A stretch of 64,000 bases of DNA, taken from assembly GCA_001931905.2 (NCBI GenBank), contig MSJI02000918.1:62001-126000 (forward strand), written 5' to 3'. The position numbers and the translations under genes were made by a program. Source of the DNA: Cladosporium sp. IMV 00045 (taxonomy: Eukaryota; Ascomycota; Dothideomycetes; Cladosporiales; Cladosporiaceae). Positions 32,065 to 41,271 of this stretch are shown piece after piece. The notes under the pieces are model-generated. The model ran no database searches. It had not been told where the DNA came from and saw nothing but the letters and a program-made list of their open reading frames with translations. Within the stretch, counting starts at the first letter, position 1. Each line of letters opens with the position of its first letter.

Positions 32065-34237
32065 TTAGGCAAAGTCGGCAAGAATCTCGTCGACGCTGGG
32101 GTCGCTGTCTTCGGCGGCAGGCTTCTCACCGCCCTCAGCGGGAGAAGGCTTGACCATTTCAGGGGAGAACTCCTCGTGCTGCTCAGTGATGGCGCGGCCC
32201 ATCAGGCCAGCGAGAGGGTTGACAGGTGCGCTGGAGGACTTGGCGGGCTTGGAAGCAGTCGGGGCGGGGGCATTGCCCTTGGACTCAGTTGGTGCTTCAG
32301 GCTTCTTGCCCATCAGACCAGCGAGAGGAGACTCGGACTCGGACTCAGACTCAGGCTTAGCGGCGGACTCAGGCTTAGCGGGGGCGGCCTCCTCGGGCTT
32401 TCCCTCAGCAGGGCCCTCAGGCTTCTTGCCGAAGAGAGCAGCGAAGGGAGAAGACTCCTCCTCCTCGGACTCAGGCTTCTGGCCCTCAGGCTTGCCAGCG
32501 GGCTCGGTGGCGTTCTTCTCATCCTTCTTGCCAAAGAGAGCGGCGAAAGGGAGAGGACTCCTCAGGCTTCTCCTCAGGGGCACCACCAGTAGGGGCAGCA
32601 GCGGCCTGAGCAGGCTTGGAGGAGGCGGGAGGGCCAGCGGCAGGGGGAGGAGCCTGCTTGCGCTGCAGGGGAACGAGGAAGCTGTCAAGAGGGCTGCCGC
32701 CGGCGGGCTTTCCCTGGGGCTTAGCGGGGGCATCGGTCTTGTAGACGGGCTTGTTGGTGCGAGACATGCGAGCGTTGCTGCGGTCGCCGCCTCTGGCAGG
32801 GGCGGAAGAAGAGGGCGCAGGGAAGCTCTGGGCAGGGGGAGGAGCAGAGAATCCGGTGGGCTGAGCGTTCACGACCGGGGCGGCGGTGGGCTGAGCAACA
32901 CCCTGGGGTTGGGCGGGGGGTGCGGAACCAGAAGGAGCGGCGAAGCCACCGAAGCCTTGCTCCTGGGCGGGCATGCCAGAGGGCTGGGCGACACCTTCAG
33001 GCTGGCTAGGAGTCTCGAAGCGAGTGTCGAAGCGGTCACCCTCCTCGAAGGCCTCACGCTTGATGGGAAGACCGCCGATGGGGAGCGCGTCGAGCTTGTC
33101 AAGCTTTTCCATGTGCTTGTTGATGCCGTAGAAGCCAGCGTTGCCAGTGCCAGACGGCTGAGCAGAGGTAGCGTTGGCAGCAGGAGAGGTGATGTTCTTT
33201 GCGTCTTCGACAGGAGTAGCGGTCTTCTCGTCCTCAGCCTGGCGCTTAGCGATAGGGAGGTCAGGAAGCTGGGGAATGTCCTGGCGCTTGCCGAGGGGGA
33301 GGCCACCGAGAAGACCAGTGAGCTGGTCAGTAGGACCGGAGCTGGACTCAGTCGCGGGAGCAGTCTCGTTCTTGGGGGTGGCGGCCTCGGTCTCGTTCTT
33401 CTTCGCGGCAGCAGGCTCAGCGGAAGACTCGTTCTTCGCGGGAGCATCCTCGCCCATCAGCTTCTTGAAGTCGAAGCCCTTGGTGATCTCGTGAGTAGGG
33501 AGTTCATCCATCTTAAGAGCATCGGTGTTGGTCTCGTTCTTGGGCGCAGCAGCAGGTTCCTCGGAGGTGGCGTTGGAGGGCTTGGCCTCCTTGTCTTCCT
33601 TGCCCATTCCCATGAGCTTCTTGAAGTCGAAGAGGTTCTTGGTTGGAAGGTCTTCAGCCTTGAGGGCGTCGGAGGACTCGTTCTTGGGAGCAGCGGCGGC
33701 AGCAGGCTCTTCAGAAGTGGCGTTGGTAGCAGCAACCTTGGGCTCCTCTGTGGACTCAGAAGCCGGCTTGGTAGAGGGAACAGTCTCGTTCTTCTTAGGC
33801 TGCTCGTGCTTCAAAGAATCGAGGTAAGCCTGCAGCTTGGCTTCCTGGTCGGCCTCATCATAGTCACCATCGGCGGTGAAGGTGTCGAGGTAAGCATCGA
33901 GCGGGTCCTCGGGCTCAGCAGCAGCCTTGCGGTCCTGCTCCTCAGTGAACTCGCGGAATGAGGGCTGGCCGGCAGGAGCGCCAGTGGGCTCGGCTGCCTG
34001 ACGACGGCCGATTCCAGGCAGCCCAGGGATCAGGCCGCCAGAAGAAGAAGATGCAGGGGCAGAGGAGGACGAAGATGGCTCTTCCTCCTGTCTGCGAGCA
34101 AGGTTTGCCACCTCAGCGGCCTTAGGCAGGCCAGAAGGGTGAGCGATCTTGGTGCTCAAGCCAGTGACTTTAGGAGCGGGAGCAGGAACGGCAGCCGCGC
34201 CAGCGGCGAGCAACGAAACGAGGGTGGTGAGGTGCAT
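32065..34237 (-). CDS. Secreted Kex2-site repeat protein, frameshifted
   Basis: The ATG at 34237 starts a signal peptide (MHLTTLVSLLAAGAAAVPAP). The in-frame reading ends at 32519 after 572 residues, but one extra T near 32550 separates it from a downstream frame (to 32065) that repeats the same modules; together about 723 residues. Dibasic Kex2-type sites recur, often before Gln: LARRQ, GIGRRQ, PLGKRQ, PIAKRQ, PIKRE, LQRKQ. A hydrophobic motif ending in Gly precedes many basic pairs or repeats: GLIPGLPGIGRR, LTGLLGGLPLGKR, DFKKLMG (twice), SPFAALFGKK (twice), PLAGLMGKK, PLAGLMGRA. About ten N-glycosylation sequons occur (KNET, KNES, TNATS, SNATS). The rest is Ala/Pro/Glu/Ser-rich. It looks like a Kex2-processed repeat precursor; function and products are unknown. 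Confidence 0.7.
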
Positions 34238-35551
34238 TGTGTCGACCTCTGACGTGATAAAACTAGAAACAAAGAACGAATGGCAAGCTGCGCTTGATGG
34301 AGTGGGATGGGAAGAAAAGAAAGAATCATGATAATTGCGATTGGGATTTTTACTTATGCTGCCCTTGAGCTTGCATGCAAGACAGTCCCTAAGACAAGCA
34401 TAACAGCGTGTATTTGCTTGAGCTTCTAACGATCTGCACCGTTGCAGTAAATAAATTGGCGGTTTGGAAGTGAGGTGCAAGCGGAGCGCGGAGTTGGGTG
34501 AGGGAGATGTGCTGATATAGGAAGAGCGTTGCTTAACAGAGATGCGGGCCGAGATTGAAAGTCAACAGTGCAGGTCTGGCAGGACGGTGAAAGGCACGCA
34601 ATGGGTCAGGGCTGACAAGTGATGCCGCAGAATGTCTCTGACGGGTGTGAGGGAGTAATGTCGAGTGAACACAACCCGTGATTACGGCGTCGGCATACAG
34701 ATGAGTCCAATCTCAGGCACCGGAGCTGCTGCTTAGTCGTCCCGTAGGCATGCCAGCGAGCGTGAAAGTGACGGCAGACAACTCCACGTCGAAGCAAAGC
34801 ATCGGAGTACGTTCCCGGCCGTGCTGAAGTGATATGCAGTGATATTCCGCCTTGCAAGGCAGTTTGCAATCCGAATGTCGTCGCGTGCGAATGTTGATCT
34901 TGCAGGCAATGAGTGCGAGATTGGCTCGGAGCCGTCAACGTGTCTTCAGTACCATGGCAAGTCAAGATAACACTGTGATAAACAAGGGCGTTACGTGCCT
35001 TGTCGTGGAAGATACATGTATCAGTGATTAATGAAATCGATGCTGTTCCGTTCCTTTAGCTGACCATGTCAGTTTCGTGCGAGGAGGAAGGAGAGGAGAC
35101 TTGGGCCTTCGGACTTGGCCACGCGATTCCACGCTGGAGACGCGAGCAATCTCTCCATGCAACACACCTCGAACAAAACAACAATATATCACGCGCTGAT
35201 GATCCGGGAAAAATTGAGGACAGAGAGAACACAGGACATCCTCAAAATCATCTGGCCTTCGTTCACCAATTCACTTCCTGCCAAAGCTTAAGTGAGGCTG
35301 CCCAGCTCGGCCAATCACAAATCAGCTAGACGAGTGGAGTAATCTGGTCAGCACTCGCGATGATCGCATCATTGTTGACGTCGACGTCCTCTCTTCCCGG
35401 CGGGCACATGCCATGCAACACCGATATTGTTTGCGTGCAGAATAGCTAGCCAGCATCATCGTCTACTCCTCCTGCTGCCTTAGTAGAACACCGCATGTAA
35501 GCCCTCTTTCTCCCATCTCTCCTTCCCTCCCACTACCTCTACTGTACCTTC
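34238..35551. other. 1.3-kb divergent intergenic region
   Basis: Lies between the secreted protein (reading left) and the Rieske-AIF gene (reading right) and so contains two promoters. The 60 nt before 35552 are CT-rich, as usual for a leader. No recognisable coding sequence. Confidence 0.4.
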
Positions 35552-37327
35552 ATGTTCCCTTCGCTCCGTCAAGCTCCATCCCTCTTCCGACAGCCCATAC
35601 AACAGAAAGCTTTACGACTTCAATTCCACCAGCGAGCCCAATTCTCCCAATCCCTTCGAACAATGGCGTCCGAATTCAAGCTCAAGGGCTTGACCAGCAT
35701 CGACCTGAAGAATGGTCAGAAGCAAGAGGCCGAGGTTGAAGGCATCGAGGGCGGCAAGGTCCTTCTGGTCAAGGCCCAGGATGGCCTCCACGCAATGTCA
35801 CCAAACTGCACCCACTACGGAGCTCCCATGATGAAGGGTGTCGTGACTGGCGACGGACGAATCACCTGCCCATGGCACGGTGCTTGCTTCAAGATCTCAA
35901 CCGGTGATGTCGAGGACGCACCTGCTCTGGACCCGTTGGCCAAGTTCAAGGTTGTGCAAAAGGACGGCGCTGTCTTTATCTCAGGAGACGAGTCTGCCCT
36001 CAAGGCTGGAAGGAGAAAGCTTGACATCAAGTGCTCTGCCAAATCTCAAGACAATGTTGTCATTGTCGGCGGTGGCAGTGGTGCTCTCGGTGCCATTGAG
36101 GGCCTGCGTGCTGGTGGCTACTCTGGAAAGATCACCGTCATTTCCTCTGAGCCTTACCAGCCCATTGACCGCACCAAGCTTTCCAAGGCTTTGATCACCG
36201 ACTTGTCCAAGATCGCTTGGAGGAGCCCAGACTTCTACAAGGAAGGCGACGTCGAACTCGTGACCGGAAAGGCAGTCAAGTCGGTCGATTTCAAGGGCAA
36301 GAGTGTCACTTCCGACGACGGCAAGTCCTACAAATATTCCAAGCTCATTCTTGCATCTGGAGGTATTGCCAAATACCTGCCAATGGAGGGTTTGAAGGGC
36401 GACCTGGGCAATGTCTTCGTCATCCGTGCACTCTCCGATGCCCAGGCGATCATGAATGCCGCTGGCCAAGATGGTGGCAAGAAGATCGTCATTGTCGGAA
36501 GCAGCTTCATCGGCATGGAAGTCGGCAACGCTCTCGCAGGCATGAAGCACGACGTCACCATCGTCGGCATGGAAGAAGAGCCCATGCAAGCCGTCATGGG
36601 CAAGCAGATTGGCAACATCTTCCGCAAGCTCCTCGAGAAGAACGGCGCCAAGTTCAAGCTCGGTGCATCCGTCGAAAAGGGCACTCCCAGCAGCTCCGAC
36701 GGCTCCAAGGTTGGCGCAGTACAGCTCAAGGACGGAACCTCTCTTGAAGCAGACCTCGTCGTCGAGGGCGTCGGCATCCGTCCCTCTACCGAATACCTTC
36801 AAGAGAACCCCTCCGTCAAGCTCGAAAAAGACGCCTCCATCCTCGTCAACGAGAAGTTCCAAATCCCCAACGTCTCCGACGCCTTCGCCATCGGCGACAT
36901 CGCCACCTTCCCCTACCACGGCCCCAGCGGCGCCGGCAAACCCGTGCGCATCGAGCACTGGGATGTGGCGCAGAACGCCGGCCGCAGCGTGGCTCTCACC
37001 ATCAACACCAACGGCGCAGAGCACAAGTCCTTCATCCCCGTCTTCTGGTCCGCTCCTGGCTCTCAGGTGCGCTACTGCGGCAACACCCCTCACGGCTGGG
37101 ACGACCTGATCGTGCACGGCGAGACGGACGTCAGCGAGGGCAAGCAGAGCTGGACCGCGTACTACACCAAGGGCGAGGAGGTCGTCGCCGTCGCCAGCAT
37201 GATGCGCGATCCTTATATGGCGCAGAGCGCCGAGCTGATGAGGAGGGGCAAGATGCCCAGCAAGAGCGATCTGCAGAAGGGCGTGGAGATTCTGGACATC
37301 AGCATTCCTAGCGACGTGAAGATCTGA
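35552..37327 (+). CDS. Rieske-type AIF oxidoreductase (AIFM3-like)
   Basis: An intronless 591-residue protein. The first 37 residues are Arg/Gln/Ser-rich without acids, like a mitochondrial presequence; a second start at Met38 would give a cytosolic form. Residues about 43-145 are a Rieske [2Fe-2S] domain with Cys86/His88 (NCTHYGAP) and Cys106/His109 (CPWHGACF). Then follows a pyridine nucleotide-disulfide oxidoreductase: FAD motif VVIVGGGSGALGAIEGLRAG, NAD(P)H motif KIVIVGSSFIGMEVGNALAG, and second FAD motif AFAIGDIATFP. The domain order equals AIFM3/AIF-like proteins. Expected role is NADH-linked electron transfer; in animals overexpression triggers apoptosis, but that cannot be assumed here. 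Confidence 0.93.
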   Translation: MFPSLRQAPSLFRQPIQQKALRLQFHQRAQFSQSLRTMASEFKLKGLTSIDLKNGQKQEAEVEGIEGGKVLLVKAQDGLHAMSPNCTHYGAPMMKGVVTGDGRITCPWHGACFKISTGDVEDAPALDPLAKFKVVQKDGAVFISGDESALKAGRRKLDIKCSAKSQDNVVIVGGGSGALGAIEGLRAGGYSGKITVISSEPYQPIDRTKLSKALITDLSKIAWRSPDFYKEGDVELVTGKAVKSVDFKGKSVTSDDGKSYKYSKLILASGGIAKYLPMEGLKGDLGNVFVIRALSDAQAIMNAAGQDGGKKIVIVGSSFIGMEVGNALAGMKHDVTIVGMEEEPMQAVMGKQIGNIFRKLLEKNGAKFKLGASVEKGTPSSSDGSKVGAVQLKDGTSLEADLVVEGVGIRPSTEYLQENPSVKLEKDASILVNEKFQIPNVSDAFAIGDIATFPYHGPSGAGKPVRIEHWDVAQNAGRSVALTINTNGAEHKSFIPVFWSAPGSQVRYCGNTPHGWDDLIVHGETDVSEGKQSWTAYYTKGEEVVAVASMMRDPYMAQSAELMRRGKMPSKSDLQKGVEILDISIPSDVKI

Positions 37328-38491
37328 GGAAATTGTGTCTTTTGTTTGTGTGAGGAGATGGTGGAATGGGCAATAATAATGATGAACGCGAGCATACGCA
37401 TGAATTTAATGCAGTACGATAATTCAGTACCACTTCATTATCCCTTTCAGTCTTGCACGCTTCTCGTCTGCTTTTCAGCACCTCTGTCTCCGACTTAGCC
37501 TACTGCCTACTGCATGCGTGTAGTCAATGTAGAGAGTGAAGATTCGATAATTTGTGGCAGGGAGGGAGATACGATCAGGGCGGTGATATATTGGTTTCAT
37601 TACTGTTTGAATGTGGGTCGTTTCGTTCTTTGATGGGTCTGTTCGGATATATTGAACAGTTGGGAGGTTTTGAAGTCCAGTATCTTATTACTTCGATGAT
37701 GAGACTGGTCGGCCATGGATGCCCGTTGCCATTGGACGGTGCATGCTCGATTACTAGAGCGCGAATGGTAAGATCTTGGGGATCATTTTGTTGGTTGTTC
37801 GTCAGTCTTGTGGCTGCTGCGATCAGTCCATTTTCGTGTACTAATCTGTCTATTGCTGTGAATAGGCTCGTCTAGTGGCTTGTGGGAGTTACTGAGGGTT
37901 CTGGAACTCCATGTACACATGTATGCACAGTTCTGTCTGCATTACTATCTTGATCGGAGGTGGGAGGACAAGTTGGAAATCCACAAACATGTGGCTGTGG
38001 AGTATTTGCTTTTTGGATTTGGTGTGTAAAGGACATACCGACCACCACGCAGCGAGAGGTGAGCAAAGCAGGGGTCCGATATATTTACCAATAGTCGAAA
38101 ACACAATGATTCTTGTTTGAAGTGTATAATTTCAACGACACTCGGGGTTTTTCGTGATTCACATCAAACAATTAACCCCAACCCTAACCCTACCGGATGA
38201 GATGTGAGACATCAGCACCGTTGATCGCATCTCAAGCCAAACCTTCGTCACCTTTGCTTGATTGTAGACGACATCTGATCGATCGCGGGGAGTTAGAATT
38301 GCTAGGTTTCGATTGAAGAGACAAACATGCAGAGATCTTGTCTACCACAGACGCGATCTCAACACAAGCTCAAATCGGTACAAGCCAGCAAACAATGACC
38401 AATATATCGTGTAGAAAAGGACGTAACGATTGACGCTATCGTCGTTCGCATATAGCCTCATCGTCAACGCTAACATCATTCTCTCGCCAAC
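37328..38491. other. Intergenic, no gene recognised
   Basis: Between two + strand genes. No recognised gene. It includes a short telomere-like repeat at 38172-38193. Confidence 0.4.
38172..38193 (-). repeat. Interstitial telomere-like repeat
   Basis: The + strand reads AACCCCAACCCTAACCCTA, two perfect and one imperfect copy of CCCTAA, the complement of the fungal telomere repeat TTAGGG. Too short to be a former telomere; it may be a scar or a Tbf1/Rap1-type binding site. Confidence 0.6.
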
Positions 38492-38986
38492 ATGCCGGCC
38501 AGATTCTGGGCGAAGCGCAAGGAACACGAATCCCTAGAGTCCAGGCTCAGCACGATAGAAAGCTACTTCGAGGGTGCCGACATTCCTGCAGAAGTTGCGA
38601 ATCGATTTGAGACTTTCATGAAAACCGACTTGACGAAGAAATTGGAAACCCTGGAGAGAAGACAACACCGTTTAGACGTTGCCATGTCTGCTCGGAAAGA
38701 AGAAATCGCAAATATGCAGCAATCATTCCAGGCGCTCGACTACGACATGGCCAACGTTCCAGCGGAAGTTGCGAAACGTTGGGACGACTTCATAGAGACT
38801 TCTGACTTGCTGAAGAGAGTGGAAAAACTGAAGAGTATACTGAACCGCCTCGGCGACGCCGTAGTCTTTCGAAAAGAAGAGATCGTAGCTGCGCAAGAAA
38901 TACTTTCGCGAGCACTGAACAGTTCTGGGTCTGACGGGCCCGAGGAGTCTCAGGAATCAGAAAAAGGTGATGGGCGTTCGACATAG
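38492..38986 (+). CDS. Duplicated coiled-coil protein, 164 aa
   Basis: A 164-residue hydrophilic, helical protein without signal peptide or family match. It contains two copies of one unit of about 52 residues: residues 31-82 (IPAEVANRFETFM ... RLDVAMSARKEEI) and 89-142 (VPAEVAKRWDDFI ... RLGDAVVFRKEEI). Both share PAEVAxR, a central heptad-like region and RKEEI. The C-terminus is Ser/Glu-rich. The duplication with conserved register supports a real protein, perhaps a small coiled-coil scaffold. The neighbours, MED10 and the Rieske-AIF gene, give no clue. Confidence 0.6.
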   Translation: MPARFWAKRKEHESLESRLSTIESYFEGADIPAEVANRFETFMKTDLTKKLETLERRQHRLDVAMSARKEEIANMQQSFQALDYDMANVPAEVAKRWDDFIETSDLLKRVEKLKSILNRLGDAVVFRKEEIVAAQEILSRALNSSGSDGPEESQESEKGDGRST

Positions 38987-39275
38987 TCTGTTCATCAGAA
39001 TGGAGAAAGAGCTGGGAGACTTCAAGAATCCTGTATGCCTGCCGCAGACCACTGATTGGGACCACCCACAAGACACTGACGGAACTTGCATCAGTTTAAA
39101 ATCAGTGTAGCAGACCAAAGTGGTTCACATGGAGACAAAGTAACCACGCAACTTCTCCTTCATATTGGAAACCAGTGATATAACAGCTTCAATTGTAAGC
39201 TTGAATCATAGCAAGCCGGGTATCTTTCCATAACTCCATAAGCGCCTTCAATAATCAAAGCTCTTCTGTCCCGAA

Positions 39276-39746
39276 TCAAGCATCAACTTTCCCACCAGAA
39301 GCCTCCAGCACCGTCCGCACATCATCCTTCATATCAGGAATAGCACTCATCATCTCCTTGCCTAAAATGTCCCTGAAGTGCGCAAACGCCTCAGCCCTTC
39401 CTTTCTGCAATTGGTTGTACTGCATCACGAGCTCTACTATCTGTCGCTTGTAGACGTCCGGATTGCGCTTATCCTCGACGTACTGGATCAGGTCTATGGG
39501 AACCGTAGTCGGCAGACGACGCGAGGTTCTGGTGAGCTCTTGCAGGTTTTGCAGTAGCTGTTTGATCTCTGTGCTCATTGCTTCTTGGGTGCTCGAGCCT
39601 TGGTAGTCATGTGCTTGCACGAGGAGCACGTAGAGATTTGTGATGATCTGGCGAAGGTGCCCTGGCGAGGTTTGTTAGATGTGCTGAGGATTCGATTTGG
39701 GATGCGATGATCACCTACTATCAACATCTGCCGGCGTAGCATCCAT
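39276..39746 (-). CDS. MED10: Mediator subunit MED10 (Nut2)
   Basis: Exons 39719-39746 (28 nt) and 39276-39661 join with a 57-nt intron (split codon Arg) to give 137 residues starting MDATPADVDRHLRQIITNLY. The family signature is seen in STEIKQLLQNLQELTRTSR, PIDLIQYVEDKRNPDVYKRQ and QLQKGRAEAFAHFRDILGKE. MED10 belongs to the Mediator middle module that links activators to RNA polymerase II. Length is normal. It is divergent from RBG1 with a 365-nt shared promoter. Confidence 0.93.
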
Positions 39747-40111
39747 GATAGGAGCTGCTGCAACAGTATTGCGAATAACCAAGAGATTGCTAGATGTAAT
39801 GTAAGGTGATCAGCATGCAACAAGAGTAGGACGAGATCCTGAGATGCTCGGCTCGGTTATATTGACAGTGCGGCCCGAAGCGCCAACCTTAAATGTTTGC
39901 GACTTCCCCACGCATCGTCATCTCTTCAGAATTCACTCCAAGTCTTCGTGGACAAAGCATTCACAACTGCTACACCCGCTCCTTCATACCACCACCACAC
40001 CAGCGCTAGACGTCGCGCATACACATCTGAACCGGCTCAGGAGCCTCTGGAAGAAGGACGTAATACCACACACACTAGGAATCCCGCGCGGGGAACGCAC
40101 ATCTGCCCATC
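39747..40111. promoter_or_regulatory. MED10/RBG1 divergent promoter
   Basis: The 365 nt between the two start codons must contain both promoters. No specific element was recognised. Confidence 0.5.
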
Positions 40112-41271
40112 ATGGCGACCACTGTGGACAAGGTATGCTTCAGCGAAACAGGCCAAAAATGTATAATCACTGACAAGAAGGCGTACAGATCAAGCAAATC
40201 GAAGATGAAATGGCCAAGACGCAGAAGAACAAGGCCACGTCCTTTCATTTGGGTCAACTGAAGGCGAAGCTCTCGAAGCTGAAGAAAGAGCTGCTCACTC
40301 CTAGCAGCAGCGGCGGAGGTGGTGGAGCTGGTTTCGATGTTGCGCGTACGGGTGTCGCCTCAGTCGGATTCATCGGCTTCCCCTCAGTTGGAAAATCAAC
40401 ACTCATGTCCCGCTTGACTGGCCAGCACTCCGAAGCGGCGGCGTACGAGTTCACAACCTTGACCACGGTCCCCGGTCAGATCATATACAACGGAGCCAAG
40501 ATTCAGATTCTGGATTTGCCTGGTATCATTCAAGGTGCGAAGGACGGTAAGGGTAGAGGTCGTCAGGTCATTGCTGTGGCCAAGACTTGTCACTTGATTT
40601 TCATTGTTCTGGACGTGAACAAACCTTTGACGGACAAGGCTGTTATCGAGAACGAGTTGGAGGGTTTCGGTATCCGTGTCAACAAGTCACCACCCAACAT
40701 CAAGATCACAAAGAAGGACAAGGGTGGAATCTCCATCACCACTACCCAAGCCCTCACCCACATCGAGCCCGACGAGATCAAGGCGGTGCTGAACGAATAC
40801 CGTATGGCCAACTGCGATGTAGCCATCCGCTGCGACGCTACCGTGGACGACCTCATCGACGTTATCGAGGCGAAGAGCAGATCGTACATTCCCGTTGTGT
40901 ACGCCCTGAACAAGATTGATGCCATCTCTATCGAAGAACTCGATCTCCTGTACCGCATTCCCAACGCATGTCCCATCAGCAGTGAGCATGGCTGGAACGT
41001 CGACGAATTGATGGAGCAGATGTGGGAGAAGCTGAAGCTGGTGCGAGTTTACACCAAACCCAAGGGCAAGATGCCCGACTACACTGCGCCCGTCGTGTTG
41101 AGGAGCACGGCATGCACGGTCGAAGATTTCTGTAACGCCATCCACAAGACCATCGTGGATCAATTCAAGGTAGCAGTCGTGTACGGCAAGAGTGTCAAGC
41201 ACCAACCGCAAAAGGTCGGCCTGTCACACCAACTGGAGGATGAGGATGTTCTTACGATTGTCAAGAAATGA
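40112..41271 (+). CDS. RBG1: DRG-family GTPase Rbg1/DRG1
   Basis: Exon 1 (40112-40132, MATTVDK) and exon 2 (40189-41271) give 367 residues, as in yeast Rbg1 (369). N-terminal helices ([20 protein letters not shown]) are followed by the OBG-type G domain with G1 [10 protein letters not shown]2/G3 [21 protein letters not shown], the DRG-specific [20 protein letters not shown], an S5D2L insert and G4 NKID. The C-terminal TGS domain spans [20 protein letters not shown] to [11 protein letters not shown]. Rbg1 with its partner Tma46 associates with translating ribosomes and helps resolve stalled elongation. Confidence 0.96.

Noticed and set aside
32150..33961. 603-codon + strand open frame
   Set aside because: Antisense to the secreted repeat protein; its Gly/Ser/Leu/Val-rich translation mirrors the Ala/Pro/Glu/Lys repeats on the other strand.
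35981..37117. 378-codon minus-strand open frame
   Set aside because: Antisense shadow of the Rieske-AIF oxidoreductase, without any domain.
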